Positions 5,378 to 13,939 of a stretch of DNA of 19,048 nucleotides are shown here, one piece after another. Under the pieces are notes generated by a model. It made no database searches. It was given only the letters and a program-made list of their open reading frames with translations, and was not told where the DNA came from. Source of the DNA: an uncultured Oscillibacter sp. (GTDB taxonomy: Bacteria > Bacillota > Clostridia > Oscillospirales > Oscillospiraceae); NCBI GenBank assembly GCA_900550685.1, contig URTS01000024.1, forward strand, positions 1 through 19,048. Reading direction: 5' to 3'. How positions within the stretch are numbered: position 1 is the stretch's first letter; every line of letters begins with the position of its first letter. A program made the position numbers and the translations under genes.

Positions 5378-7843
5378 ATGATGAATGAAAATAAATTCAC
5401 TCCCACTGCGGAGGAAGCCCTGCGGCTGGCCCAAGAGGCCGCAGGTGAATTGCGCCACGGCTATGTGGGGACGGAACACCTGCTGCTGGGCCTGATGCGG
5501 GAAGACGAGGGCCTGGCTCACACCGTTCTGACGGAGGCGGGCTTGACCGATGATCTGCTGACGGAGATGGTCCGCAAGAGCGTTGGCTCAGGACTTCCCG
5601 GCAGCAACCCCGCCCAGGGGCTGACCCCCCGGGCCAAGCACGTGGTGGAGATCGCCATGGAGGATTCCATCCGGGGCGGCTATGCCTATGTGGGGACGGA
5701 GCATCTGCTGGCCGGTATTCTACGGGAGGGCAACAACATGGCCGTCCGTATTCTGCGGTCTGCCGGTGTGGATGCCCGCCAGCTCTACACCGCGCTGATG
5801 AAGAAGCTCAGCGCGGCTCCCCGGGCCCAGGGCGGCGACAGCCGTACCCCGGCTGCCGGCAGCGCCAAGGAGGACGGCAAGGGCGGCAAGACCCTGGCGG
5901 AGTTCACCCGGGACCTGACGGCAGATGCCCGGACCGGCAAGCTGGATCCGGTCATCGGCCGTGACGATGAAATTCAGCGGGTCATTCAGATTCTGTCCCG
6001 CCGCACCAAGAACAACCCCTGCCTGATCGGTGAACCCGGCGTGGGCAAGACCGCCATCGCGGAAGGATTGGCCCGGAAGATCGCCATGGGCGATGTGCCG
6101 GAGAACCTGCTGGATAAGAAGCTGTTGTCTCTGGACCTCAGCGGCATGGTGGCCGGCACCAAGTACCGGGGCGAATTTGAAGAGCGGATCAAAAAGGTGA
6201 TGCAGGAGGTCCAGAAGGACGGCAACATCATCCTCTTCATCGATGAGCTGCACACCATCGTGGGCGCAGGCTCCGCCGAGGGCGCTGTGGATGCCGCCAA
6301 CATCATCAAGCCCGCTCTGGGCCGGGGCGAGATCCAGATCATCGGCGCAACGACCCTGAATGAGTACCGCAAGTATATCGAAAAGGACGCCGCCCTGGAG
6401 CGCCGGTTCCAGCCGGTGACGGTAGGCGAGCCCAGCCAGGAGGCTACCTTGGAGATCCTGAAGGGCCTGCGGGAGAAGTATGAGCAGCACCACAAGCTGC
6501 ACATTACCGACGAGGCTTTGCAGGCCGCCGTGGAGCTGTCCGCCCGGTATATCAACGACCGGTTCCTGCCGGACAAGGCCATCGACCTGATGGACGAGGC
6601 CGCCAGCCGGGTGCGGATGGAGCAGGAGGAGCCCTCTGAGGAGCTGAAGAGCCTGGAGGAGAAGATCAACGCCCTGTCCAAGGACAAGGACGCTGCCATC
6701 GCCGCCCAGGACTTCGAAAAGGCCGCCCAGCTGCGGGATATCGAGAAGGACTACAAGGAGCAGGTGGAGATCGAGCGGGATAAGCGCCGCAAGAGCAATC
6801 AGGAGCACCGGGACGTAAACGCCGAGGACATCGCCGCTGTGGTGTCCGGCTGGACCGGTATCCCGGTCACCCGCCTCACCGAGGACGAGGGCCAGCGCCT
6901 GCTGCACATGGAGGACACCCTCCACAAGCGTGTGGTGGGCCAGGACGAGGCCGTGAAGGCTGTGGCCCGGGCCATCCGCCGTGGCCGTGTGGGCCTGAAG
7001 GACCCCAAGCGCCCCATCGGCAGCTTCCTGTTCCTGGGCCCCACCGGCGTGGGCAAGACGGAGCTGTGCAAGTCTCTGGCGGAAGCCATGTTCGGTGATG
7101 AAAACGCCATGATCCGGATCGATATGTCCGAATACATGGAGCGGCACACAGTATCCCGCCTCATCGGTTCTCCCCCGGGCTATGTGGGCCACGATGAGGG
7201 TGGCCAGCTGACGGAGAAGGTGCGCCGTAAGCCCTACTCCGTGGTGCTGTTCGACGAGATCGAAAAGGCCCACGAGGATGTTTGGAACATCATGCTCCAG
7301 ATCCTGGACGATGGCCGCATCACCGATTCCCAGGGCCGCACCGTGGACTTCAAGAACACCGTCATCGTTATGACCAGCAACATCGGCGCCAAGGCGCTGA
7401 CTGCCGCCGGGGCTAAGCTGGGCTTCGATGCCAGCGACAAGAAGGCTGAGGAGGATGCCGACCAGGCATACGCCCAGGCCAAGGAAACCGTTATGGCGGA
7501 GCTGCGCCAGACCTTCCGGCCTGAGTTCCTGAACCGGATCGACGACATCATCGTGTTCCGCGCCCTGACGGAGCAGGACATCGAAGAGGTGGCCCGCCGG
7601 ATGCTTAAGACCGTGGCGGCCCGCATGGAGTCCATGGACATTCATCTGGACGCTTCCGACGAGGCGGTGAAGGAACTGGCCAAGGAGGGCTTCGACCCCA
7701 AGTACGGTGCCCGTCCCCTGCGCCGGGCGATCCAGAGTAAGGTGGAGGACGCTGTGGCTGAGAAGATGCTGGACGGTACCCTCAAGACCGGCGATACCGC
7801 CAAGCTGGCCGTGGAGGACGACAAGCTGGTTGTTACCAAGTAA
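5378..7843 (+). CDS. clpC: ClpC, AAA+ unfoldase of the ClpCP protease
   Basis: ClpC is a hexameric ATPase that unfolds proteins and feeds them to ClpP. The 821-residue protein shows two N-terminal Clp repeats (GYVGTEHLLLGLMRE and AYVGTEHLLAGILRE), then NBD1 with Walker A GEPGVGKT (218-225) and Walker B ILFIDE. The middle domain carries a UVR motif (about 438-460, DFEKAAQLRD) that distinguishes ClpC from ClpA/ClpB. NBD2 has Walker A GPTGVGKT (554-561) and VVLFDEIEKAH, and the C-terminus is the ClpB_D2-small domain. Two adjacent ATGs (5378, 5381) follow GAGGT; either could be used. It is last in the ctsR operon, 48 bases after mcsA, and ends at a strong terminator. I did not identify the ClpP-docking loop with certainty. 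Confidence 0.97.
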   Translation: MMNENKFTPTAEEALRLAQEAAGELRHGYVGTEHLLLGLMREDEGLAHTVLTEAGLTDDLLTEMVRKSVGSGLPGSNPAQGLTPRAKHVVEIAMEDSIRGGYAYVGTEHLLAGILREGNNMAVRILRSAGVDARQLYTALMKKLSAAPRAQGGDSRTPAAGSAKEDGKGGKTLAEFTRDLTADARTGKLDPVIGRDDEIQRVIQILSRRTKNNPCLIGEPGVGKTAIAEGLARKIAMGDVPENLLDKKLLSLDLSGMVAGTKYRGEFEERIKKVMQEVQKDGNIILFIDELHTIVGAGSAEGAVDAANIIKPALGRGEIQIIGATTLNEYRKYIEKDAALERRFQPVTVGEPSQEATLEILKGLREKYEQHHKLHITDEALQAAVELSARYINDRFLPDKAIDLMDEAASRVRMEQEEPSEELKSLEEKINALSKDKDAAIAAQDFEKAAQLRDIEKDYKEQVEIERDKRRKSNQEHRDVNAEDIAAVVSGWTGIPVTRLTEDEGQRLLHMEDTLHKRVVGQDEAVKAVARAIRRGRVGLKDPKRPIGSFLFLGPTGVGKTELCKSLAEAMFGDENAMIRIDMSEYMERHTVSRLIGSPPGYVGHDEGGQLTEKVRRKPYSVVLFDEIEKAHEDVWNIMLQILDDGRITDSQGRTVDFKNTVIVMTSNIGAKALTAAGAKLGFDASDKKAEEDADQAYAQAKETVMAELRQTFRPEFLNRIDDIIVFRALTEQDIEEVARRMLKTVAARMESMDIHLDASDEAVKELAKEGFDPKYGARPLRRAIQSKVEDAVAEKMLDGTLKTGDTAKLAVEDDKLVVTK

Positions 7844-7862
7844 GCACCAGCAAATAAAAAAT

Positions 7863-7901
7863 AAGCACCTCCGGAGGGCTATGCCTTCCGGAGGTGCTTT
7901 T
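7863..7901. terminator. Bidirectional terminator between clpC and the pseudouridine synthase
   Basis: AAGCACCTCCGGAGGGC (7863-7879) pairs with 7883-7899, with one G-U type mismatch and a 3-base loop, followed by TTTT. It lies between convergent genes and can serve both. Confidence 0.88.
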
Positions 7902-7907
7902 GTTATG

Positions 7908-8798
7908 TCAACCTGATTCCAGCAGCCTTTGCATATCCGCCGGGAAGGGGGCGGTAAAGGTCATCCGCTCCCCGGTGACCGGGTGGGTCAGGGCCAGGGC
8001 ACAGGAATGGAGGGCGGGCCGGGCAATCAGGTCCGGGTCCTCCGTGCCGTAAAGCCAGTCGCCTGCCAAAGGGTGGCCGATGTAAGCCATGTGGACCCGC
8101 AGCTGGTGGGTGCGGCCGGTCTCCGGTAGCAGCTTTACAAGGGACAGGCCGTTCCGGCTGGACAGCACCTCATAATGGCTGACGGCCTGCTGGCCGTCGG
8201 ACCGCACCATCCGGCGGACGGTGGAGGTCTCATCCCGGCCGATGGGGGCGTCGATGGTCCCGGTGGGGGGATCGGGACAGCCGATGCAGACGGCCCGGTA
8301 TTCCCGGTAAAAACCCTCGGTGTGGAGGGTGCGCCGCAGGCGGTCATGGATATAGCCGCTTTTGGCCACGGCCATGAGGCCGGTGGTGCCCTTATCCAGC
8401 CGGTTCACCACGTGGAAGAGAAAGTCCGGTCCCCGCTGATAGGCCAGGGCGCCCGCCACCGTGGGGGTATCCGGCAGGAAGTTGGAGGCGTGGGCCGTCA
8501 TGCCCGCTGGCTTGTTGAGGATCATCAGATGGGCGTCCTCATAGACGATGGGCAGGGGCCAGTTTCCCGGCGTGGGCAGGATTTTCGGAGGGCGCAGATC
8601 GTCGGACCGCACCGCTACCACGTCTCCGGCATGGACCGGGTCCACCGTCCGGGCATGGACGCCGTTGACCCGGATGCCGTCCTCAGCCCGGGTGAGCCGG
8701 GCCACAGCGTGGGTGGAGAAGTGGAGCTTTGCCTTCAGAATGTGCCGGACGCAGACGCCGTCCTCCTCCGGCGGTACGGTGTAGGTGAGGATTTCCAT
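7908..8798 (-). CDS. RluA-family pseudouridine synthase
   Basis: This 296-residue enzyme isomerises uridine to pseudouridine in rRNA or tRNA. An N-terminal S4-like segment (about 13-60, with LTRAEDGIRVNG) precedes the catalytic domain. YEDAHLMILNKPAGMTAH (86-103) is the family's substrate-side motif, and NRLDKGTTGL (132-141) carries the catalytic Asp135. Later motifs are LPETGRTHQLRVHMAYIGHPLAGDWLYG in outline (Arg and His conserved). Many family members read HRLDxxTSG; here Asn replaces the His and Thr the Ser, which should be tolerated. Its ATG overlaps the TGA of the upstream patatin-like gene by one base (TGATG), so translation is probably coupled. The RNA target (RluD-like or RluC-like) cannot be assigned from sequence alone. 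Confidence 0.92.
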   Translation of the reverse strand: MEILTYTVPPEEDGVCVRHILKAKLHFSTHAVARLTRAEDGIRVNGVHARTVDPVHAGDVVAVRSDDLRPPKILPTPGNWPLPIVYEDAHLMILNKPAGMTAHASNFLPDTPTVAGALAYQRGPDFLFHVVNRLDKGTTGLMAVAKSGYIHDRLRRTLHTEGFYREYRAVCIGCPDPPTGTIDAPIGRDETSTVRRMVRSDGQQAVSHYEVLSSRNGLSLVKLLPETGRTHQLRVHMAYIGHPLAGDWLYGTEDPDLIARPALHSCALALTHPVTGERMTFTAPFPADMQRLLESG

Positions 8799-9643
8799 CA
8801 GCTCCGGGCCAGGAATGCTTCCAGGCTGGGCAGGGCCGCTTTGGCGTCCCCGGTGCCCAGGTCGTACACAGCCTGAAGCTTTTCGGCATGGCGTTCCAGC
8901 CGCCCGATCTCAATGGGCTGGCTGGGGTGCAGTACCCAGGCCTTGCCCTGCTGCTCCCAGTTCAGAAGCTCCCGGACGGCGTTGTTGTAGGTGCTGTGGC
9001 GGTTTTTCAGCTGCTCTGCCAATGCCGGGCAGTGCTTGTACCACAGGTCGATGGGCCTGGGGTTCATGGGCTTTTTCACATAGCTCTTGTCCCGGGTCAG
9101 GATCACCACCACCCGGTCAAAGCCCAGCTGCTCCGCCGCCTTGAAGGGGATGGAGTCCGCCACACCGCCGTCCAGATACAGCTTGCCGCCGATCTTCACC
9201 GGCTTGGACACAAAGGGCATGGAGGCGGAGGCCCGGATCACGTCCATCTGCTCCATGGCGTGTTCCAGGCGGATGTATTCCGCCTGGCCGGTCTCCACAT
9301 TGGTCACCACCGCCCAAAAGGGGACGCCGGAGGCGTCAAAGGTGTCGCCATCGAAGGGGTCTAGCTGGCGGGGGACCTTGTCATAGGCGTATTCTGTGTC
9401 CACAATGTTGCCGGTTTTCAGCAGGGGGATCAGGCCCATGTAGTGATGGTCGGAATTGAAGCGCTTGTTGTAGCGGATGACCCGTCCCGGCTGGCCGGAA
9501 AGATAGTTAACGCCGAAGGCGGCCCCGGCGGACACGCCGATGATGCCGTCAAAGCGGATGCCGGCGCTGTAAAAAACATCCAGCGCCCCGGCGGTGAACA
9601 TGCCCCGCATGGCGCCGCCCTCTAATACAAGACAGGTTTTCAT
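8798..9643 (-). CDS. Patatin-like phospholipase
   Basis: Patatin-like lipases cleave acyl esters with a Ser-Asp dyad. The 281-residue protein begins MKTCLVLEGGAMRGMF: the oxyanion motif GGxxR lies at 9-13, the nucleophile elbow GVSAG has Ser38, and the catalytic Asp is in DGG (158-160). The closest type is the bacterial YjjU/RssA-like group. The start ATG at 9643 is chosen because GGGAGG precedes it at correct spacing and the protein then starts right at the family's first strand; an upstream start at 9718 would add an unrelated hydrophobic tail lying over the promoter region. It is cotranscribed with the pseudouridine synthase and divergent from the ABC-F gene. Its substrate is unknown. Confidence 0.92.
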   Translation of the reverse strand: MKTCLVLEGGAMRGMFTAGALDVFYSAGIRFDGIIGVSAGAAFGVNYLSGQPGRVIRYNKRFNSDHHYMGLIPLLKTGNIVDTEYAYDKVPRQLDPFDGDTFDASGVPFWAVVTNVETGQAEYIRLEHAMEQMDVIRASASMPFVSKPVKIGGKLYLDGGVADSIPFKAAEQLGFDRVVVILTRDKSYVKKPMNPRPIDLWYKHCPALAEQLKNRHSTYNNAVRELLNWEQQGKAWVLHPSQPIEIGRLERHAEKLQAVYDLGTGDAKAALPSLEAFLARS

Positions 9644-9664
9644 GAATAAGCCTCCCATCGGCAC

Positions 9665-9693
9665 TTGCCGGTTTCTGAAAATTAGTATATAGT
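9665..9693 (+). promoter_or_regulatory. Promoter of the ABC-F gene, overlapping a divergent one
   Basis: TTGCCG (9665-9670) and TATAGT (9688-9693) are spaced 17 bases apart. On the minus strand a second -10, TATACT (9696-9691), faces the patatin-like gene with a weak -35, TTTGCT (9719-9714). The two -10 boxes overlap, so polymerases would compete. Confidence 0.5.
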
Positions 9694-9730
9694 ATACCAC
9701 GGAAATGAAAAAAAGCAAAGGAGAACCGTT

Positions 9731-11500
9731 ATGCTTTTATCTGCGGAGCATCTGTCCATTAATTTCGGCAGCCGCCAGCTGCTGGAGGACGTGAATTTTT
9801 ACCTGAATGAGGGGGACAAGGTGGGCGTCATCGGCATCAACGGCACCGGCAAGTCCACCTTTTTGAAGGTCCTGGCCGGAAAGCTGGAAGCGGATGCCGG
9901 GACCATCTCACGGAATCCCAATGTGCAGGTGAGCCTTCTGGAGCAGAATCCCCCCATGGAGGATGGCGCCACCATTTTGGAGCAGGTGTTTCTGCACTTT
10001 CCCAAGGAATTCCGGGAACTGAACGAGTATGAGGCCAAGACCATGCTCAATAAGCTGGGCCTGCCGGACTATGAGCAGAAGGTGGGCACCCTTTCCGGCG
10101 GACAGCGGAAGCGGGTGGCCCTGGCGGCGGCCCTGATCCACCCGGCAGATGTGCTGATTCTGGACGAGCCCACCAACCATCTGGACGCGGAGATGACCGC
10201 CTGGCTGGAGGACTGGCTCCGCCGCTTCAAGGGCGGGCTGGTGATGGTGACCCACGACCGCTATTTTTTGGAGCGGGTGGTGAACCACATCACGGAACTG
10301 AGCCGGGGCAAGCTGTACCACTACGAGGCCAACTATTCCAAATACCTGGAACTGAAGGAACAGCGGGCGGAAATGGCGGAGGCCAGCGAGCGGAAGCGGC
10401 AGTCCATCATGCGGACAGAGCGGGAATGGATCATGCGGGGCTGCCGGGCCCGGACCACCAAGAGCCGGGACCGCATCGAGCGATATGAGGCCTTGAAAAA
10501 TCAGGAGGCCCCGGAGACGGATGACACCATGCAGCTGGCGGCGGCGTCCAGCCGCCTGGGGAAAAAGCTCATTGAGCTTCACGATGTCAGCAAGGCCTAT
10601 GAGAGCCGGACCATCATCCGGGACTTCTCCTACAATCTGCTGCGGAATGACCGCATCGGCATCGTGGGCCACAACGGCGCCGGAAAATCCACGCTGCTGC
10701 GGCTGTTCGCCGGGGAACTGGCACCGGACAGCGGCACGGTGGATATCGGCACCACGGTGAAAATCGGCCACTTTTCCCAGGAGGGCCGGGAACTGGACCT
10801 GAATCAGCGGGTCTATGATTTTATCCATGACATCGGCGACGAGGTCCGCACGGATGAGGGGACTTTCACCGCCAAGGCCATGATGGAGCGGTTCCTGTTC
10901 CCCAGCGATTTGCAGTCGGTCCCCATCGGACGGCTCAGCGGCGGAGAACGGCGGCGGCTGTACCTGCTGTCCATTCTGATGGAAGCCCCCAACGTCCTGC
11001 TGCTGGACGAGCCGACCAACGATCTGGATGTGATGACCCTCTCTATTCTGGAGGACTATTTGCAGGGCTTCCCGGGGCCCATCCTCATTGTGTCTCACGA
11101 CCGTTTCCTGCTGGACAAGCTGGCGGAGCAGGTCTTTGAGGTCCGGGATGGGGAGGTGCTGCGGTATTCCGGCAACTGGTCCGACTGGCAGGCCAAACGG
11201 AAGGAAGAGGAGGCTCCGGCCAAGGCGGAAAAGCCCAAGACGGTCCAGGAGCGGCCCCGGGAGCGGAAGCTGAAATTCACCTTCAAGGAACAGCGGGAGT
11301 TTGAGACCATCGACGCGGACCTGGCGGCCCTGGAACAGCAGATTAAGGACTGCGAAGAGGCCCAGGGGGCCTGCGGCAGCGACTATGTAAAGCTGCAAGA
11401 CTTACAGGCCAAACAGGCGGAACTGGAAGCGGCCCTGGAGGAAAAAACGGAGCGCTGGATGTACCTTACAGAGCTGAAGGAAAAGATCGACGCACAGTGA
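9731..11500 (+). CDS. ABC-F family ATPase, Uup-like
   Basis: ABC-F proteins are soluble twin-ATPase factors that act on the ribosome (translation factors, some giving antibiotic resistance) and have no membrane domain. The 589-residue protein has NBD1 with Walker A GINGTGKST (35-43), signature LSGGQ (121-125) and ILDEPTNHLD. A charged helical linker (P-site tRNA interaction motif region) follows, then NBD2 with GHNGAGKST (313-321), LSGGE (402-406) and LLDEPTNDLD. A C-terminal coiled coil (about 500-589) is the hallmark of the Uup group and binds DNA or ribosome in relatives. The ATG at 9731 follows AAAGGAG. It is a single-gene transcript with its own terminator. A housekeeping role is more likely than resistance, judging by the Uup-type tail; that is inference. 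Confidence 0.93.
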   Translation: MLLSAEHLSINFGSRQLLEDVNFYLNEGDKVGVIGINGTGKSTFLKVLAGKLEADAGTISRNPNVQVSLLEQNPPMEDGATILEQVFLHFPKEFRELNEYEAKTMLNKLGLPDYEQKVGTLSGGQRKRVALAAALIHPADVLILDEPTNHLDAEMTAWLEDWLRRFKGGLVMVTHDRYFLERVVNHITELSRGKLYHYEANYSKYLELKEQRAEMAEASERKRQSIMRTEREWIMRGCRARTTKSRDRIERYEALKNQEAPETDDTMQLAAASSRLGKKLIELHDVSKAYESRTIIRDFSYNLLRNDRIGIVGHNGAGKSTLLRLFAGELAPDSGTVDIGTTVKIGHFSQEGRELDLNQRVYDFIHDIGDEVRTDEGTFTAKAMMERFLFPSDLQSVPIGRLSGGERRRLYLLSILMEAPNVLLLDEPTNDLDVMTLSILEDYLQGFPGPILIVSHDRFLLDKLAEQVFEVRDGEVLRYSGNWSDWQAKRKEEEAPAKAEKPKTVQERPRERKLKFTFKEQREFETIDADLAALEQQIKDCEEAQGACGSDYVKLQDLQAKQAELEAALEEKTERWMYLTELKEKIDAQ

Positions 11501-11529
11501 GTTTGTGTTAGAATGGATTCAATCAAAAG

Positions 11530-11558
11530 AAAAAGGAGCGGCTTTGCCGCTCCTTTTT
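11530..11558. terminator. Terminator between abc-F and the macro-domain gene
   Basis: AAAAAGGAGCGGC (11530-11542) pairs perfectly with 11546-11558 around TTT, ending in a T run in both directions. It serves the convergent genes. Confidence 0.9.
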
Positions 11559-11581
11559 CATTTGAATTTGAATATGCGCTT

Positions 11582-12118
11582 TTACAGCCGGTCTTCTTTC
11601 GTTTCCGCGTACCAGAGATTATAGGTCTGGCGGTAGATGCTCGCGGCATCCTCCGTGTGGCAGACCATCCGCACCCGGCAGGGATGGTCATGGGTCCGAA
11701 GATCCTCCATGATGGCTTTCAGGGCTACGCTGGCCGCCTGGGCCATGGGATAGCCGTAGACCCCGGTGGAGATGGAGGGGAAGTCCACGGAATCAATGCC
11801 GTGTGCCCGGGCCAGGTCCAGACAGCTGCGGTAGCAGGCGGCCAGGGCTGCCGCCTCGCCGTGACCGCCGCCCTGCCAGATGGGGCCCACGGTGTGGATT
11901 ACGTACCGGGCTTTCAGGCGGTAACCCCGGGTCAGCTTGGCCTGGCCTGTTTCACAGCCGTGGAGGGTCCGGCACTCCGCCAGCAGCTCCGGTCCCGCGG
12001 CGGCATGGATGGCGCCGTCCACGCCGCTGCCGCCCAGAAGGGTGGGGTTGGCGGCGTTGACAATGGCCTCCGCATCGGATGCGGTCAGATCACCTGCCAG
12101 AATGGAAAAACGAGACAT
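11582..12118 (-). CDS. Macro-domain ADP-ribose-binding hydrolase
   Basis: Macro domains of this type (YmdB/MacroD-like) remove the acetyl group from O-acetyl-ADP-ribose or ADP-ribose from acidic residues. The 178-residue protein is almost all macro domain: GDLTASDAEAIVNAANP (9-25), GGSGVDGAIHAAAG (the distal-ribose loop), a HTVGP segment and SISTGVYGYP (the diphosphate loop). These are the conserved binding elements. The ATG at 12118 follows AGAAGGG; a promoter is at 12147-12175. It is a single gene with no partner such as a sirtuin or an ADP-ribosyltransferase nearby, so a stand-alone metabolite-clearing role is more likely than a toxin-antitoxin role. Confidence 0.92.
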   Translation of the reverse strand: MSRFSILAGDLTASDAEAIVNAANPTLLGGSGVDGAIHAAAGPELLAECRTLHGCETGQAKLTRGYRLKARYVIHTVGPIWQGGGHGEAAALAACYRSCLDLARAHGIDSVDFPSISTGVYGYPMAQAASVALKAIMEDLRTHDHPCRVRMVCHTEDAASIYRQTYNLWYAETKEDRL

Positions 12119-12146
12119 GAGGAACCCTTCTTTCGTGTTTTTCTAC

Positions 12147-12175
12147 AGTATAATAGGAACCGGGACGAAGGGCAA
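12147..12175 (-). promoter_or_regulatory. Promoter of the macro-domain gene
   Basis: On the minus strand, TTGCCC (12175-12170) and TATACT (12152-12147) are 17 bases apart, about 30 bases from the start codon. Confidence 0.65.
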
Positions 12176-12288
12176 GCATATATGAGGACAAAGGGGGCCT
12201 GTGAAAAGCGGCTTCCCTGCGAAAACTGGCAGGAAACCGGGGAAAGAGGGGGAGATAGGGGCATGAATGATGAAGAATCTGTAAAATG

Positions 12289-12302
12289 GTGAAAAATTTC
12301 AC
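12289..12302. promoter_or_regulatory. Operator-like palindrome upstream of the DUF1576 promoter
   Basis: GTGAAA-AA-TTTCAC is a perfect 6-2-6 palindrome, 8 bases before the -35. With one mismatch step it extends to AT on the left and AT on the right (12286-12305). The position suits an activator or repressor. No family is assigned. Confidence 0.35.
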
Positions 12303-12310
12303 GATTTCAG

Positions 12311-12339
12311 TTGCCAAGCAGGCGTTCTCCCGGTATAAT
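12311..12339 (+). promoter_or_regulatory. Promoter of the DUF1576 gene
   Basis: TTGCCA (12311-12316) and a perfect TATAAT (12334-12339) are spaced 17 bases apart, 36 bases before the start codon. Confidence 0.75.
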
Positions 12340-12375
12340 ATTATATAAAAAACGTTAAGAAACAGGAGGAGCTTT

Positions 12376-13794
12376 GTGAATACGACGGGACGCTATCGTT
12401 CGATCTTTCCAGCCACCATTGCTTTCTCCGTTGCCCTGATGCTGATCGGCATCGGCATCGGGCAGCCGGAAGAGATCCTGCCGGGCCTCTGGAAGATCGT
12501 GACCATGCAGGATCTGCTGATCACAGACTATATTGACATTGCGGGGCCTGCCGCCGCTTTCATCAACGCCGGCCTGGTGACCATCACCTCTGTCTGCATC
12601 CTCAGGCTGGCCAAGGACCCCTTCAACGGTTTTACCATCGTGGAGGTGGGACTGATGGCGGGCTTTTCCCTGTTCGGGAAGAACATGTTCAACATCTGGC
12701 CCATTATTCTGGGAACGTGGCTGTATGCCCGCTACCAGCGGGAACCCTTTTCCAAGTATGCCTCCGTGGCGCTGCTGTCCACGTCCCTGGCACCGCTAGT
12801 AAGCTATATGGCCCTGGGCAGCGTTCATGCCAGCCTGCCTTTGGGCATTTTATCCGGCGTGATCGTGGGCTTTCTGATGCCCTCTCTTTCGGCCTATACC
12901 TACAAGGTGCAGAACGGTATGAACCTCTACAACATGGGCTTTGCTTGCGGCCTGTTCGCCATGATGGTGGTGCCGGTGCTGACGGCCTTCGGTGACAAGC
13001 CGGACTCCGCCATGTACTGGTCCACTGGCCGCAACACGGAACTGGGCTTTGCCTGTGCCATGATCTGTGCGGTGCTGATTCTCATGGGCCTGTTTTCCTC
13101 GGATAAAGGGGTTAAGGATGTGCTGGAGCGGTACCACCTGCTGCTGACTACTACGGGCCGGGCCCCCAACGACTATCTCCGTATGTTCGGCGCCGGGCCG
13201 GTCCTCATCAACATCGGCCTCAACGGCCTGATCGGCATAGCGTATATTCTGCTGGTGGACGGCGACATCAACGGCCCGACTTTGGGCGGCATTTTCACCA
13301 TTATGGGTTTTTCCGCCTTCGGCAAGCACCCCCGGAACATCATTCCGGTGATGCTGGGGGTATGGCTGGGGGCTTACGGTATGCACTATGAGCCCAACTA
13401 CCCGGCCTTGCAGCTGGCGGGGCTGTTCGGCACCACCCTGGCGCCGGTGTCCGGCCATTTCGGCGCGGTTTTCGGTGTGGCGGCGGGGTTCATCCACTCG
13501 GCGCTGGTCCTTCAGACCGGCGGCCCTGTGGCGGGACTGAACCTTTACAACAACGGCTTTTCCGGCGGACTGATCGCCATTGTGATGTATCCGACACTGA
13601 CGGCCGTTGTCCGCCACCGCCGTCCCAAGCTCCGGGATGCGGATTACTATGACCTCTTTGAGGAGGATCAGCCCATCAACATGTCCTACTGGCATATCAG
13701 AAAGCCGAAGCCGGGGGAGGAGCACGGCAGCCGGATGCAGGACGATGTTCCGGATCAAGAGCGGGCCCAGCGGGAAAAGGAGAACGGGGGATAA
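12376..13794 (+). CDS. DUF1576 multi-pass membrane protein
   Basis: The 472-residue protein has many hydrophobic helices and matches the DUF1576 family of uncharacterised integral membrane proteins. It shows an internal duplication: GFSLFGKNMFNIWPIILGTW (from residue 96) is echoed by GFSAFGKHPRNIIPVMLGVW (from 311), and NLYNMGFACGLFAMMVVP (from 183) by NLYNNGFSGGLIAIVMYP (from 389). Such paired halves suggest a transporter or channel with two pseudo-symmetric repeats. The hydrophilic charged tail (about 425-472) is likely cytoplasmic. The start is a GTG at 12376, chosen because AGGAGG lies at the right spacing. No neighbour hints at the substrate, so no function is claimed. Confidence 0.85.
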   Translation: MNTTGRYRSIFPATIAFSVALMLIGIGIGQPEEILPGLWKIVTMQDLLITDYIDIAGPAAAFINAGLVTITSVCILRLAKDPFNGFTIVEVGLMAGFSLFGKNMFNIWPIILGTWLYARYQREPFSKYASVALLSTSLAPLVSYMALGSVHASLPLGILSGVIVGFLMPSLSAYTYKVQNGMNLYNMGFACGLFAMMVVPVLTAFGDKPDSAMYWSTGRNTELGFACAMICAVLILMGLFSSDKGVKDVLERYHLLLTTTGRAPNDYLRMFGAGPVLINIGLNGLIGIAYILLVDGDINGPTLGGIFTIMGFSAFGKHPRNIIPVMLGVWLGAYGMHYEPNYPALQLAGLFGTTLAPVSGHFGAVFGVAAGFIHSALVLQTGGPVAGLNLYNNGFSGGLIAIVMYPTLTAVVRHRRPKLRDADYYDLFEEDQPINMSYWHIRKPKPGEEHGSRMQDDVPDQERAQREKENGG

Positions 13795-13837
13795 ACCCGG
13801 TTTCCCGAAAAAATTGCAAATCCGGAACTGCGGGGAC

Positions 13838-13866
13838 TTGCTCTTTTACGAAAAATGTGTCATAAT
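13838..13866 (+). promoter_or_regulatory. Promoter of the degV-like gene
   Basis: TTGCTC (13838-13843) and CATAAT (13861-13866) are 17 bases apart. The leader of about 65 bases contains a hairpin, GCCCCCT (13894-13900) with AGGGGGC (13908-13914), 25 bases before the start codon. Confidence 0.5.
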
Positions 13867-13939
13867 CATTCCATTACATTTTTGGTAGGCATCGCCCCCT
13901 GCTGACAAGGGGGCAGAGAGAAAGGCGGAACAAAACGGA

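Noticed and set aside
5720..7645. 641-residue open frame on the minus strand opposite clpC
   Set aside because: It is a shadow of GC-rich codon use in clpC, with low-complexity Leu/Gly/Val/His content and no domain.
9908..11398. 496-residue minus-strand open frame opposite the ABC-F gene
   Set aside because: It is antisense to a clearly real ABC-F gene, and its composition is that of a shadow frame.
12850..13758. 302-residue minus-strand open frame opposite the DUF1576 gene
   Set aside because: Shadow frame with no recognisable motif. The plus strand has the promoter, ribosome binding site and a membrane protein.
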